Shown one piece after another: positions 41,770 through 50,436 of a stretch of DNA of 64,000 bases. The position numbers and the translations under genes are program-made. Under the pieces are notes generated by a model. It saw only the letters and a program-made list of their open reading frames with translations. It did not search any database and had not been told where the DNA came from. How positions within the stretch are numbered: position 1 is the stretch's first letter; every line of letters starts with the position of its first letter. Source of the stretch: SIG672 sp045580325 (GTDB lineage: Bacteria > Bacillota > Clostridia > Oscillospirales > CAG-272); assembly GCA_045580325.1 (NCBI GenBank), contig JAZNNR010000002.1:1-64000 (forward strand). Direction: 5' to 3'.

Positions 41770-42609
41770 ATGAGAAATAACGAAAGAAACAATCAAAAAA
41801 GAAAAGAATATAAAAAAGATTTTAAGGATTTCAGAAAAGACCGCAGAGATTTTTCTGAAAATAAAGAAGATGTCGGCGAGGCTATATACGGAAGAAATGC
41901 GATACTCGAGCTTCTCAAAACCGATAGAGAGATAGATAAGATATTTATTCTTTCGGGTGAGCGCGAGGGCTCGGTAAAGCTTATTGAGTCAAAAGCGAGA
42001 GAGCGCGGAATCCCGGTTATTGACGCACCCAAAGAAAAGCTTGATCGCCTTTCAAACGGCGGAGTCCATCAGGGCGTTGCCGCTTTTGCTTCGGCAGTTG
42101 AATACGTGGACGTCGATGATATTTTCGCACGCGCCGAGGAGCGCGGACATTCTCCTTTTATCGTTATTGCCGACGGAATAGAGGACCCTCATAATCTCGG
42201 AGCGCTTATCAGATGTGCCGATGCCGCAGGAGCGGACGGGCTTATAATCCCGAAACGCAGAAATGCCACAGTTACTGCAGTTACCGTTAAATCGTCGGCA
42301 GGCGCGGTAGAGCATCTGCTTATCGCGAAGGTCGCAAATATTGCGATGACTATCGACTCCCTTAAAAAGCGCGGAGTATGGATCTACGGAGCGGAAGCAG
42401 GCGGAACGTCGGTGTATGACACCGATATGACAGGCGCGGCAGCCTTTGTTTTCGGCAGCGAGGGTAGCGGTATATCACGTCTTGTTACCGAAAAATGCGA
42501 CCATATAATTTCTATACCTATGTACGGTCAGGTAAACTCGCTCAACGTGTCCTGCGCGGGCGCAGTTGTGCTGTGTGAGGCTGCAAGACAGCGCGAGCTG
42601 AAAAAGTAA
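41770..42609 (+). CDS. rlmB: 23S rRNA 2'-O-methyltransferase RlmB (TrmH family)
   Basis: The 279-aa protein starts with a basic, Asn/Lys/Arg-rich head of about 35 residues, then a substrate-binding domain opening with IYGRNAILELL, and a SPOUT domain with intact motifs 1 (ADGIEDPHNLGALIRCADAAG), 2 (FVFGSEGSGISRLV) and 3 (IPMYGQVNSLNVSCAGAVVL). It methylates the ribose of the 23S G2251 equivalent. Compared with the other SpoU protein at 16.8 kb it has all motifs in canonical form. The pseudo-P-type gene follows 38 bp later, possibly in the same transcript. Confidence 0.93.
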   Translation: MRNNERNNQKRKEYKKDFKDFRKDRRDFSENKEDVGEAIYGRNAILELLKTDREIDKIFILSGEREGSVKLIESKARERGIPVIDAPKEKLDRLSNGGVHQGVAAFASAVEYVDVDDIFARAEERGHSPFIVIADGIEDPHNLGALIRCADAAGADGLIIPKRRNATVTAVTVKSSAGAVEHLLIAKVANIAMTIDSLKKRGVWIYGAEAGGTSVYDTDMTGAAAFVFGSEGSGISRLVTEKCDHIISIPMYGQVNSLNVSCAGAVVLCEAARQRELKK

Positions 42610-42647
42610 AACACGATTTTGATTTTCGGAGAAAGGAGGCAGTCATA

Positions 42648-44789
42648 ATGAATGATAAAGACAAAAACGAACGCGAAATAGGCGGTCTTGGAAGTAATGA
42701 CGCGCCCCCGAGTCCGTTTGTAAGTAAAAAAATGGGCGGCGAAATGCTGGACAAGCTTCGCCCGTACAGTTACGCCGAGCAAGTTGCTAAACCCGAAATA
42801 CCTACTCGAGGGGAAAAAGCTGAGCCGGCAGAGGAGCTTCGCCCGCAAAGAAATCTTCGCGGCGCGAGTGTAATATCGCAGATGCGCGAAAACGCAAGAG
42901 TTATAGATAATGCAGAAAAAGGTATCCTCCCCGATAGCCGTGCGCTCATTAGCACAGAGCCGCTCGAAGAAGAAAATAGAGCTCTCCAAACAGAGCAACA
43001 CGACGAAAAGCCCAAAGACGACGGATACGATATACGAACGGTCTTTGGCATTCCTGAAATGGAAAAGCCCGATGAAGAAGCCGATGTAAAAGAGGAAGAA
43101 ACTCTAGAGGAAAGCGATTTTAGCGCTTCTAAAGAATTTCTGAAGCTGAAAAAAGAGTTTTTTGCCTGTATTCCGAAGATCGCGCTCTGTCTTCTCTTGG
43201 GGATAGCAACCTTCATTTTTGAAAATTTTGAACTGCTTGGAATAAATAATGCGGTATTTATGCGTATAAGTTCGGATGTGCGTATATCTGCACTCGCAGG
43301 ACTGCAAATGACGATATTTGCAGTTGTGATAATGTTCAGGGAAATGAAGTACGGATTTTTTTCTCTGATACGCTTTAAGGCACAGCCCGAAAGCTTTTTG
43401 CCTTTCCTTGCGATTTTCCTTATGTTTTATCAGTTTATCTCGCTTTTTAGCGGATATAATGCTTTTGTACCGTTTAACTTTGTGCTCTTTCTTGTCTGCC
43501 TTATGTGCCTTATATCAAAATGGCTTGACCTCACACGAAAGCTGTATGCACTTAAAATCGTATCCTCAAAGGCTGTAAAATATTCTCTCGTGCGGATGAA
43601 AAAGACTGAGTCTGCGCCTGAAAGGGAAGCGACCTCGGGAATGATGGATCTTTCCGAAGATGCCAAGTACATAAGAGTGGTTCAGTCGAAAAAGGTTTCG
43701 AGCTATAAAAAGAGAACAGCCGACAAGATGATGTATAAGAGGCTCTCAGGAGTTTTTATAGTGGCTGTTTTGATTGCTGCTGTGGCAACCCTTATCCTCA
43801 CAAGAAATGAGGAACGCTTTGCCGAGAGCTTCCGTATAGCTTTCTCTGTGGTTATGTTTGTAACGCCCTTCTCGCTATACACTGTTTTCTCACTGCCTCT
43901 TTATAAGGTGTCAAAACGCGCGTCGCGCAGCGGTACTGCCATAATTGGAGAAGCCGCAACGATGGAGTACTGCGCTCCTGCATTTGTAACCTTTAACGAT
44001 ACCGACATTTTTACAGAGAAAAACGTCTGGCTCGACGAGGTGTCTATGAAGGACAGCGAGAGTTTTTCAAAAGGACTTGCCTATGCTTCGGTCGTTTTTG
44101 AGCCGATCAGCGGACCGCTTAATAAGTTGCTTGCGGGCGCAGTCGATTATGAGGTTACAAATGAAACGGTAGAATACGTCGATATTTCGGACGACGGACT
44201 TGAGGCTGTTGTGAACAGGGAGAGAGTTCGTATAGGTCAGGCGTCATATTTTGAAAAGTACGGATATATGCTCGAGGACGAGAGCGACCGAAATTACAGA
44301 ATAATGTACGTTGAAATAGGAAATGTGATCTCGCTGAAGATAAGACTTGTTTACAGTATAGATAAAGATTTTGAAAAAATACTTCAAAATCTTTATAAGA
44401 GCGGTATGGGTATAGTTATACGTACGAGCGACCCGAATATCAATATATCGATGCTTGAATCGATTATAGGTACAGGACGATTCCCGATAAAGATACTGAA
44501 ATACCGTACCGAAAAGGAAATGGCTGTTGTACGCGAAAGCGCAGACAGCGGAATAGTTTCAAAGGGCAAGACAAGACCGCTTCTCGAAACGCTGTATAGA
44601 TGCGACCGCGCGGGTGCGGTCATAAAGTCGGGACTTCTTCTCGAGGTTATAGCCTTTGTGGTCGGTATTATAGCTGCATTGCTGCTCAGTTCGCTTGATG
44701 CACTTGGCTCTATAAGCTCGATGCATATTGCGATCTATCATACCTTCTGGTCAGTGCTTGTCTGGATACTAACTATTTTCTTCGTGTAG
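42648..44789 (+). CDS. P-type ATPase-like membrane protein lacking catalytic residues
   Basis: The 713-aa protein has a 165-residue acidic N-terminal cytoplasmic region, then about eight TM helices in the pattern of P1B-type transporters. After the helix with VTPFSLYTVFSLP (CPC-type site replaced by TPF) comes KRASRSGTAIIGEAATMEY, matching the GxxIKGGxALE stretch. Then FNDTDIFTEK stands where FDKTGTLTEG belongs: the phosphorylated Asp is Asn450. The A-domain TGE loop is missing, TGDN reads TSDP, and no GDGxND motif is seen. Transport by ATP hydrolysis is therefore unlikely. Function unknown; probably a scaffold or sensor derived from a P-type ATPase. GAAAGGAGG supports the start. Confidence 0.72.
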   Translation: MNDKDKNEREIGGLGSNDAPPSPFVSKKMGGEMLDKLRPYSYAEQVAKPEIPTRGEKAEPAEELRPQRNLRGASVISQMRENARVIDNAEKGILPDSRALISTEPLEEENRALQTEQHDEKPKDDGYDIRTVFGIPEMEKPDEEADVKEEETLEESDFSASKEFLKLKKEFFACIPKIALCLLLGIATFIFENFELLGINNAVFMRISSDVRISALAGLQMTIFAVVIMFREMKYGFFSLIRFKAQPESFLPFLAIFLMFYQFISLFSGYNAFVPFNFVLFLVCLMCLISKWLDLTRKLYALKIVSSKAVKYSLVRMKKTESAPEREATSGMMDLSEDAKYIRVVQSKKVSSYKKRTADKMMYKRLSGVFIVAVLIAAVATLILTRNEERFAESFRIAFSVVMFVTPFSLYTVFSLPLYKVSKRASRSGTAIIGEAATMEYCAPAFVTFNDTDIFTEKNVWLDEVSMKDSESFSKGLAYASVVFEPISGPLNKLLAGAVDYEVTNETVEYVDISDDGLEAVVNRERVRIGQASYFEKYGYMLEDESDRNYRIMYVEIGNVISLKIRLVYSIDKDFEKILQNLYKSGMGIVIRTSDPNINISMLESIIGTGRFPIKILKYRTEKEMAVVRESADSGIVSKGKTRPLLETLYRCDRAGAVIKSGLLLEVIAFVVGIIAALLLSSLDALGSISSMHIAIYHTFWSVLVWILTIFFV

Positions 44790-44825
44790 TACAAATGAAA
44801 ATCTTCCTTATATTATATATAATAA

Positions 44826-44853
44826 AGCCGACAGCTATAAGGTGCTGTCGGCT
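44826..44853. terminator. Bidirectional terminator
   Basis: Stem AGCCGACAGC/GCTGTCGGCT between convergent genes, followed by TACTTTTATTT on the plus strand and TTTATTATAT on the minus strand. Confidence 0.75.
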
Positions 44854-44862
44854 TACTTTTAT

Positions 44863-45105
44863 TTACTGCTTTGTGAGTTCATTTAAACAGTCGGGGCAGA
44901 TTCTCTTGTCCTTGAAAAGGGTAAGATGTTCTGTGGCGTCGCAGAAAATGCAGGTTGGTGAGTATTTTCTGAAAACTATATTTTCTCCGTCTACGAATAT
45001 TTCGAGAGGATCTCTTTCCTCTATTCCGAGCGTTTCGCGTATTTCTATTGGCAAAACGATACGTCCAAGAGAGTCTATCTTACGAACAATTCCTGTTGCT
45101 TTCAT
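44863..45105 (-). CDS. AbrB/SpoVT-type transcriptional regulator with zinc ribbon
   Basis: The 80-aa protein has an N-terminal swapped-hairpin AbrB domain (TGIVRKIDSLGRIVLPIEIRETLGI) and a short C-terminal part with CIFC and CPDC pairs (about residues 52-55 and 70-73) that should bind zinc. AbrB/AbhA relatives act as transition-state regulators of growth-phase and sporulation genes. AGGAGG lies 7 nt upstream of the ATG. Its own promoter is at 45141-45169. The targets are not shown by the sequence. Confidence 0.9.
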   Translation of the reverse strand: MKATGIVRKIDSLGRIVLPIEIRETLGIEERDPLEIFVDGENIVFRKYSPTCIFCDATEHLTLFKDKRICPDCLNELTKQ

Positions 45106-45140
45106 TACTTAACCTCCTTTCAACATCTGTTTTCAGACAT

Positions 45141-45169
45141 AATATACCATATTATCTTAAAAATGTCAA
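45141..45169 (-). promoter_or_regulatory. Sigma-A promoter of the AbrB-type gene
   Basis: On the minus strand TTGACA, a 17-nt spacer and TATATT, about 36 bp before the ATG. Between here and the rpsJ promoter at 45389 the sequence is AT-rich with no feature I can identify. Confidence 0.75.
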
Positions 45170-45388
45170 TACTTTTTTTGATAAAAATGTCAAAAAAAGT
45201 AAATTTATCATAAATTTGGTTGTAAAAGGCGATTTAATGTTAAAAAATAGTGTTTGGTTTTTTGTAAAGAAAAACGGAAAATTTCGCGAAACGCACAAAA
45301 AAACGAAAAAAATTACTGTAAAGTGCCTAAAAATTGTAAATATTTTGTTAACTCGTGCGTTTTTTAGCAAAAAAATCGAGAGAAAATA

Positions 45389-45418
45389 TTGACAAATAAT
45401 AATATTGTATGATATAAT
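45389..45418 (+). promoter_or_regulatory. Promoter of the S10-spc-alpha ribosomal superoperon
   Basis: TTGACA (45389-45394), an 18-nt spacer and TATAAT (45413-45418). Both boxes are consensus. The first ribosomal gene starts about 260 bp downstream, leaving a long leader. Confidence 0.88.
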
Positions 45419-45424
45419 GGTCGA

Positions 45425-45670
45425 GCTTGATGCGCTGATGGCAGAGGTTGCCGCGAAAACGCGGGTAATTCTGCCGGAGTATGTCCGTATCAATCGGGCG
45501 AAACGGCACTTTGGAGCATCTGAAGCGGGTTTACAAATCTTAGTTTGACTTATTTTCCGGATTTTATGTGAAAGAGTTGCATCGCATGGATTCGGATTAA
45601 CGCAAGGAAGGTTTGGAAACACACGGCAGAGTGTTACGAAGTCCGCCCTGCTTAACATTAAATAAGGAGG
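45425..45670 (+). promoter_or_regulatory. Structured leader of the S10 operon
   Basis: The 5' leader contains a compound hairpin at about 45440-45475: outer stem GGCAGA/TCTGCC, an internal loop (GGTTG against GTAAT), and inner stem CCGCG/CGCGG capped by AAAA. Further GC-rich segments follow up to the ribosome site AAGGAGG (45664-45670). A long structured leader before rpsJ is where autogenous control by a ribosomal protein is known in E. coli (L4); that this one works the same way is inference. Confidence 0.55.
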
Positions 45671-45680
45671 AAAAAAGCAA

Positions 45681-45992
45681 GTGGCAGTTAAAGAGAAGAT
45701 CAGAATCAAACTCAAGAGTTACGACCACGCACTTATCGACCAGGCGGCAGAAAAGATCGTTGAAACCGCTAAGAGAAACGGCTCGGAAGTTTCCGGACCT
45801 ATTCCGCTTCCCACCGATAAGGAAGTAGTTACAATTCTTCGCGCTGTTCATAAGTACAAGGATAGCCGCGAACAGTTTGAAACAAGAACTCACAAGAGAC
45901 TCATTGACATAATCAAGCCCTCGCAGAAAGTAGTTGCGGCGCTTACGAGTCTTGAACTTCCCGCAGGTGTAGAAATCGAAATTAAGCTTTAA
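45681..45992 (+). CDS. rpsJ: 30S ribosomal protein S10
   Basis: The 103-aa protein has the complete S10 sequence pattern (RIKLKSYDHALIDQAAEKIVE at the start, FETRTHKRLIDI in the loop). S10 sits in the 30S head and also acts as NusE in antitermination. The start is GTG 45681, 10 nt after AAGGAGG. It is the first gene of the superoperon, as in other Firmicutes, and is preceded by the structured leader. Confidence 0.98.
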   Translation: MAVKEKIRIKLKSYDHALIDQAAEKIVETAKRNGSEVSGPIPLPTDKEVVTILRAVHKYKDSREQFETRTHKRLIDIIKPSQKVVAALTSLELPAGVEIEIKL

Positions 45993-46069
45993 TCGATCTC
46001 GCGCCTCTCGAAAGTTTTATGTCATGTTGGCGAAAGTCAACCAATAACTAAAACAGGAGGAAAAAACAA

Positions 46070-46714
46070 ATGAAAAAGGCCATTATAGGCAAGAAAATCG
46101 GTATGACACAGATCTTTGATGAAAAAGGCAACGTTATTCCGGTTACAGTAATCGAAGCAGGACCTTGCGTAGTATCGCAGGTCAAGACGGTTGAGACCGA
46201 CGGATACGAAGCTATCCAGCTCGGATTTGAAGCCGTAGCACAGACAAAGAAGGGCGAGTACAAGGCAAACAAGCCTGAGCTCGGACACTTCAAGAAGAAT
46301 GATCTCCAGCCCAAGAAGCATCTTAAGGAATTCCGCCTTGATGATATCTCCGGATATAAAGTAGGCGATACCGTCACCGCTGATATTTTTGCAGCAGGTG
46401 AAAAGGTCGACGTTACCGGTATCACAAAGGGACACGGATACACAGGTGCGATCAAGAGATGGAATCTTCACAAGCTGAGAATGACTCACGGTGTCGGACC
46501 TGTTCACCGTCAGTCGGGTTCTATGGGTGTTATCGACCCTGCGAGAATCTTCAAGAACAAGAAGATGGCAGGACAGTACGGTAACGAGCAGGTAACTGTT
46601 CTCAACCTCGACGTAGCAAAGATCGACGCCGAAAAGAATATAATCGCGGTAAAGGGCGCAGTTCCCGGAGCACGCGGCGGTATCGTATTCATTCGTAATA
46701 CGGTTAAATCTTAA
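46070..46714 (+). CDS. rplC: 50S ribosomal protein L3
   Basis: The 214-aa protein has the L3 hallmarks: IIGKKIGMTQIFDEKGNVIPVT at the N-terminus and the long extension reaching the peptidyl-transferase centre (GHGYTGAIKRWN ... GVGPVHRQSGSMG). L3 nucleates 50S assembly. Gln in HRQSGSMG is the residue commonly methylated by PrmB in other species. The gap from rpsJ is 77 bp, the largest in this first block. Confidence 0.98.
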   Translation: MKKAIIGKKIGMTQIFDEKGNVIPVTVIEAGPCVVSQVKTVETDGYEAIQLGFEAVAQTKKGEYKANKPELGHFKKNDLQPKKHLKEFRLDDISGYKVGDTVTADIFAAGEKVDVTGITKGHGYTGAIKRWNLHKLRMTHGVGPVHRQSGSMGVIDPARIFKNKKMAGQYGNEQVTVLNLDVAKIDAEKNIIAVKGAVPGARGGIVFIRNTVKS

Positions 46715-46733
46715 CGAAAGGGAGGAAATTACG

Positions 46734-47357
46734 ATGCCAAATTTGAAAATAGTTGATATGACCGGCAAAGAAGTCGGCACAATTGAACTTTCTGATGCAG
46801 TATTTGCGGCAGAACCTAATGCAGCAGTTCTTCACGCAGCAGTAAGAGGCTACCTTCTCAACCAGAGACAGGGAACACAGTCTACAAAGACTCGTTCCGA
46901 GGTTTCGGGCGGCGGTAAGAAGCCTTGGCGCCAGAAGGGCAGCGGTAGAGCAAGACAGGGATCCACACGTTCACCTCAGTGGACACACGGTGGTATCGCT
47001 CTTGGTCCGAAGCCTAGATCATATCGCGTAGAAATGAACAAGAAGACAAAGCGCGTAGCTATGATAAGCGCACTTTCCGCTAAGGTAGCGGCAAACGAAA
47101 TGATCATTGTGGACAAGATCACTGCAGATGAGTACAAGACCAAGACAATGGTAAATATGCTCGCAGCAGTTGGCGCAGGAAAGAAATCACTCGTTATTCT
47201 CTCCGAGAACAACAAGTTTGTAGTAAAATCCTTTGATAACATTCCCGGCGTAAAGACAACGCCTTCCACAATCATCAGCGTGTATGACCTCGTTAACTGC
47301 GACACAGTAGTTGCAGATCAGACCGCAATCAAAACTATCGAGGAGGTATATAACTAA
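46734..47357 (+). CDS. rplD: 50S ribosomal protein L4
   Basis: The 207-aa protein has the exit-tunnel loop of L4 (QRQGTQSTKTRSEVSGGGKKPWRQKGSGRARQG, central part), which lies beside the macrolide site. L4 also represses its own S10 operon in E. coli; the structured leader here could be its target. The stop codon overlaps the rplW start by one base. Confidence 0.98.
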   Translation: MPNLKIVDMTGKEVGTIELSDAVFAAEPNAAVLHAAVRGYLLNQRQGTQSTKTRSEVSGGGKKPWRQKGSGRARQGSTRSPQWTHGGIALGPKPRSYRVEMNKKTKRVAMISALSAKVAANEMIIVDKITADEYKTKTMVNMLAAVGAGKKSLVILSENNKFVVKSFDNIPGVKTTPSTIISVYDLVNCDTVVADQTAIKTIEEVYN

Positions 47358-47650
47358 TGAAGACAGTTTATGACATCATTCTTGCTCCCATCGTTACAGA
47401 AGCAAGTATGGACGGAATTGAAAATAAGAAGTATACCTTCAAGGTAAAGAAGGACGCAACAAAGCCCGAGATCGCTCACGCAGTTGAAGAGATCTTCAAG
47501 GTAAAGGTTGCAGACGTTAATACCATCAATATGAAGAAAAAGCCCAAAAGACTCGGTGTTCACTCGGGTTATACATCCGAATGGAAGAAGGCTATCGTTA
47601 CTCTGACAGCTGATTCCAAGACCATTGAGTTCTTCGACGGCATGATTTAA
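47357..47650 (+). CDS. rplW: 50S ribosomal protein L23
   Basis: The 97-aa protein is standard L23 (DIILAPIVTEAS, YTFKVKKDATKPEIAHAVEEIF), positioned at the tunnel exit where SRP and trigger factor dock. It is coupled to rplD by a TAATG overlap. Confidence 0.98.
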   Translation: MKTVYDIILAPIVTEASMDGIENKKYTFKVKKDATKPEIAHAVEEIFKVKVADVNTINMKKKPKRLGVHSGYTSEWKKAIVTLTADSKTIEFFDGMI

Positions 47651-47664
47651 GGAGGAGTAAAGAA

Positions 47665-48495
47665 ATGGCAGCAAAAATTTATAAGCCTACTACTCCGGGC
47701 CGCAGACAGATGTCTGTTCCCTCATTTGATGAGGTTACAAAGAAGACTCCGGAAAAGAGCCTGCTTGACGTACAGAAGAAGCATGCCGGACGTAACAGCT
47801 ACGGTAGAATCACAGTTCGTCATAAGGGTGGCGGAAACAGACAGAAGTACAGAATTATCGACTTCAAGCGCGATACCGAAGCTCAGGCAAAGGTTATCGG
47901 CGTAGAGTACGATCCTAACAGAACATCTTATATCGCTCTCGTTGAGTATGAAGATAAGAAGAAGAGCTACATCATCGCTCCCGCAGGCGTAACAGACGGC
48001 GACATCATCGAAAACGGTGCAAATGCCGACATTAAGCCCGGTAACACACTTCCTATCGCTAACATTCCTGTTGGTATCTTCATTCACAACATCGAGCTTT
48101 ATCCCGGAAAGGGCGGTCAGCTCGTTCGTAGCGCGGGCGCAGCTGCACAGCTCATGGCAAAGGAAAACGGAATGGCACAGGTCAGACTTCCCTCCGGTGA
48201 AGTAAGACTTATCAGACTTGACTGTAAGGCAACGATCGGTCAGGTAGGTAACATTGAACACGACACAGTTAAGATCGGTAAAGCAGGTAGAAAGCGCCAT
48301 ATGGGTATCCGTCCCACAGTTCGCGGTTCTGTAATGAACCCCTGCGATCACCCTCACGGTGGTGGTGAAGGACGTTCCCCTATCGGTCGTCCCGGACCTG
48401 TAACACCTTGGGGCAAGCCTGCTCTCGGATATAAGACGAGAAACAAGAAGGCAAGAACCGAAAAGTTCATTGTTAAACACAAGAACGGCAAATAA
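47665..48495 (+). CDS. rplB: 50S ribosomal protein L2
   Basis: The 276-aa protein carries the L2 signatures: KHAGRNSYGRITVRHKGGG, the RNA-binding core, and the C-terminal GVVMNPCDHPHGGGEG-type loop (seen as VMNPCDHPHGGGEG) with the His needed near the peptidyl-transferase centre. GGAGGAG ribosome site, 14 bp after rplW. Confidence 0.98.
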   Translation: MAAKIYKPTTPGRRQMSVPSFDEVTKKTPEKSLLDVQKKHAGRNSYGRITVRHKGGGNRQKYRIIDFKRDTEAQAKVIGVEYDPNRTSYIALVEYEDKKKSYIIAPAGVTDGDIIENGANADIKPGNTLPIANIPVGIFIHNIELYPGKGGQLVRSAGAAAQLMAKENGMAQVRLPSGEVRLIRLDCKATIGQVGNIEHDTVKIGKAGRKRHMGIRPTVRGSVMNPCDHPHGGGEGRSPIGRPGPVTPWGKPALGYKTRNKKARTEKFIVKHKNGK

Positions 48496-48512
48496 GAAGG
48501 AGGCATAAATAG

Positions 48513-48788
48513 ATGAGCAGAAGCCTGAAAAAGAGCCCTTATGTAGAGGCAAAGCTTTATAAGCGCATTGTGGCTATGAATGAGAGCGGCGATAAGAAAG
48601 TTCTTAAGACATGGTCAAGAGCCTCCACAATTTACCCCGACTTTGTCGGACACACAATTGCCGTACACGACGGCAGAAAGCATATCCCGGTATATATTAT
48701 CGAAGATATGGTAGGACACAAGCTTGGTGAGTTCGCTCCGACAAGAACCTTTAAGGGACACGCCGGATCCAAGACCACTAAGAAATAA
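48513..48788 (+). CDS. rpsS: 30S ribosomal protein S19
   Basis: The 91-aa protein is typical S19 (SRSLKKSPYVEAKL, TWSRASTIYPDFVGHTIAVHDGRKHIPVYI), part of the 30S head facing the 50S. Standard length; 17 bp after rplB. Confidence 0.98.
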   Translation: MSRSLKKSPYVEAKLYKRIVAMNESGDKKVLKTWSRASTIYPDFVGHTIAVHDGRKHIPVYIIEDMVGHKLGEFAPTRTFKGHAGSKTTKK

Positions 48789-48810
48789 TTGAAGGGAGGA
48801 AATTTGAACA

Positions 48811-49152
48811 ATGGAAGTTAATGAAGCAAAAGCATATCTCAAATTTGTGAGAATTACTCCCCGTAAGGTTCAGATCGTTCTCGACCTTATTCGTGGAAAA
48901 AATGCCAAGGAAGCAATGGCTATCCTTAATCATACACAGAGAGGCGCATCGCCGCTGGTTGCAAAGCTCCTTAAGAGCGCTATGGCAAACGCAGAGCACA
49001 ATTTCCAGATGAATACAGATAACCTGTACGTATCTCAGTGCTTCGTATGCCCCGGACCTACTCTCAAGAGAGGTCAGGCAAGAGGTAGAGGCGGATATGA
49101 CCGTCTTCTCAAGAGAACCAGCCATGTTACCATCGCTGTAAAAGAGAAATAA
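48811..49152 (+). CDS. rplV: 50S ribosomal protein L22
   Basis: The 113-aa protein has the L22 fold with the tunnel hairpin (GPTLKRGQARGRGGYDRLLKRTSH). It lines the exit tunnel with L4. AGGGAGG ribosome site; 22 bp after rpsS. Confidence 0.98.
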   Translation: MEVNEAKAYLKFVRITPRKVQIVLDLIRGKNAKEAMAILNHTQRGASPLVAKLLKSAMANAEHNFQMNTDNLYVSQCFVCPGPTLKRGQARGRGGYDRLLKRTSHVTIAVKEK

Positions 49153-49172
49153 TTGAAGGAGGTTAATGCTGA

Positions 49173-50003
49173 ATGGGTCAGAAAGTTAATCCGCACGGTC
49201 TTCGTGTCGGAGTTATAAAGAACTGGGATTCCAGATGGTACGAAAAAGATGAAAAGTTCGGCGATACACTCGTATCCGACTACAAAATCAGAAAGTACAT
49301 TCTGGAGAAATTCAAGGAAAGCGGCGTACCGAAGGTAGAAATCGAACGCGACGCTTCCAGAATCAGAGTATTTATCTACTGCGCAAAGCCCGGTACTGTA
49401 ATCGGTAAGGGCGGCACAGAAATCGAAAAGATCAAGGCTACCATCGAAAAGATGGCAGGCAAGCCCGCTTCGGTTAACGTAATCGAAGTAAGACAGCCCG
49501 ACCTTAACGCACAGCTCGTTGCAGAATCGATCGCTTCTCAGATCGAGCGCAGAATCAGTTTCCGCCGCGCAATGAAGCAGTCTATCGGAAGAACAATGCG
49601 TCTCGGCGCAAAGGGAATCAAGATCATGTGCTCGGGACGTCTTGGCGGCGCAGAAATCGCAAGAAGCGAACAGTATCACGAAGGTACAATTCCGCTTCAG
49701 ACACTCAGAGCTGATATCGAATACGGCTTTGCAGAAGCACACACAACTTACGGTAAGATCGGTATAAAGGTTTGGATCTTCAAGGGAGAAGTTCTTCCGG
49801 ATGTTAAGAAGAAGTTCACAACGATCCGCACAGATATGAACCCTGCAAGACCTGATCGCCGTGATCGCAAGCCCGGCGAACGCCGCGGAGATCGTCGCGA
49901 CGGAGACCGTCGTCCTCAGAACCGTGGACAGAATCGCGGACAGGGAAACCGTCCCGCATTCCAGGGCAGAAACAATGCTGGTAAAGAGGGGGGCAACAAA
50001 TAA
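49173..50003 (+). CDS. rpsC: 30S ribosomal protein S3 with RG-rich tail
   Basis: The 276-aa protein has the KH domain (IGKGGTEIEKIKATIEKM) and the C-terminal S3 domain, and so helps form the mRNA entry channel. It then extends about 50 residues beyond a standard S3 with a low-complexity tail of Arg, Gly, Asp, Asn and Gln (residues about 225-276: RRGDRRDGDRR, NRGQNRGQGN). Such a tail is basic and disordered and may contact RNA. The gene overlaps rplP by one base. Confidence 0.97.
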   Translation: MGQKVNPHGLRVGVIKNWDSRWYEKDEKFGDTLVSDYKIRKYILEKFKESGVPKVEIERDASRIRVFIYCAKPGTVIGKGGTEIEKIKATIEKMAGKPASVNVIEVRQPDLNAQLVAESIASQIERRISFRRAMKQSIGRTMRLGAKGIKIMCSGRLGGAEIARSEQYHEGTIPLQTLRADIEYGFAEAHTTYGKIGIKVWIFKGEVLPDVKKKFTTIRTDMNPARPDRRDRKPGERRGDRRDGDRRPQNRGQNRGQGNRPAFQGRNNAGKEGGNK

Positions 50004-50434
50004 TGTTAATGCCGAAGAGAGTTAAGTATAGACGTGTACAGCGCGGCAGACTCAAGGGAAAAGCAACGCGCGGAAATACACTGGCATACGGAAGCTACGG
50101 TCTTGTTGCTCTTGAACCCGCATGGATCACAAGCAATCAGATCGAGGCAGCCCGTATCGCAATGACCAGATACATCCGCCGTGGCGGTAAGGTCTGGATC
50201 AAGATTTTCCCCGACAAGCCTATCACAGAGAAGCCCGCTGAAACTCGAATGGGTTCCGGTAAGGGTTCACCTGAATACTGGGTAGCAGTTGTAAAGCCCG
50301 GTAGAATAATGTTCGAGATGGACGGAGTTGCTCCTGAAATCGCAAAGGAAGCAATGCGTCTTGCATCTCACAAGCTGCCGATTAAGTGTAAGTTTGTCAT
50401 GAAAGAAACAAACGATGTTGTTGAGGAGGGATAA
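50003..50434 (+). CDS. rplP: 50S ribosomal protein L16
   Basis: The 143-aa protein is standard L16 (MLMPKRVKYRRVQRGRLKG, GRIMFEMDGVAPEIAKEAMRLASHKLP), near the A-site tRNA. Translation is coupled to rpsC by a one-base overlap (TAATG). Confidence 0.98.
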   Translation: MLMPKRVKYRRVQRGRLKGKATRGNTLAYGSYGLVALEPAWITSNQIEAARIAMTRYIRRGGKVWIKIFPDKPITEKPAETRMGSGKGSPEYWVAVVKPGRIMFEMDGVAPEIAKEAMRLASHKLPIKCKFVMKETNDVVEEG

Positions 50435-50436
50435 AC

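Noticed and set aside
46037..46780. 247-codon minus-strand frame over L3
   Set aside because: Shadow of rplC, caused by the biased codon use of ribosomal genes.
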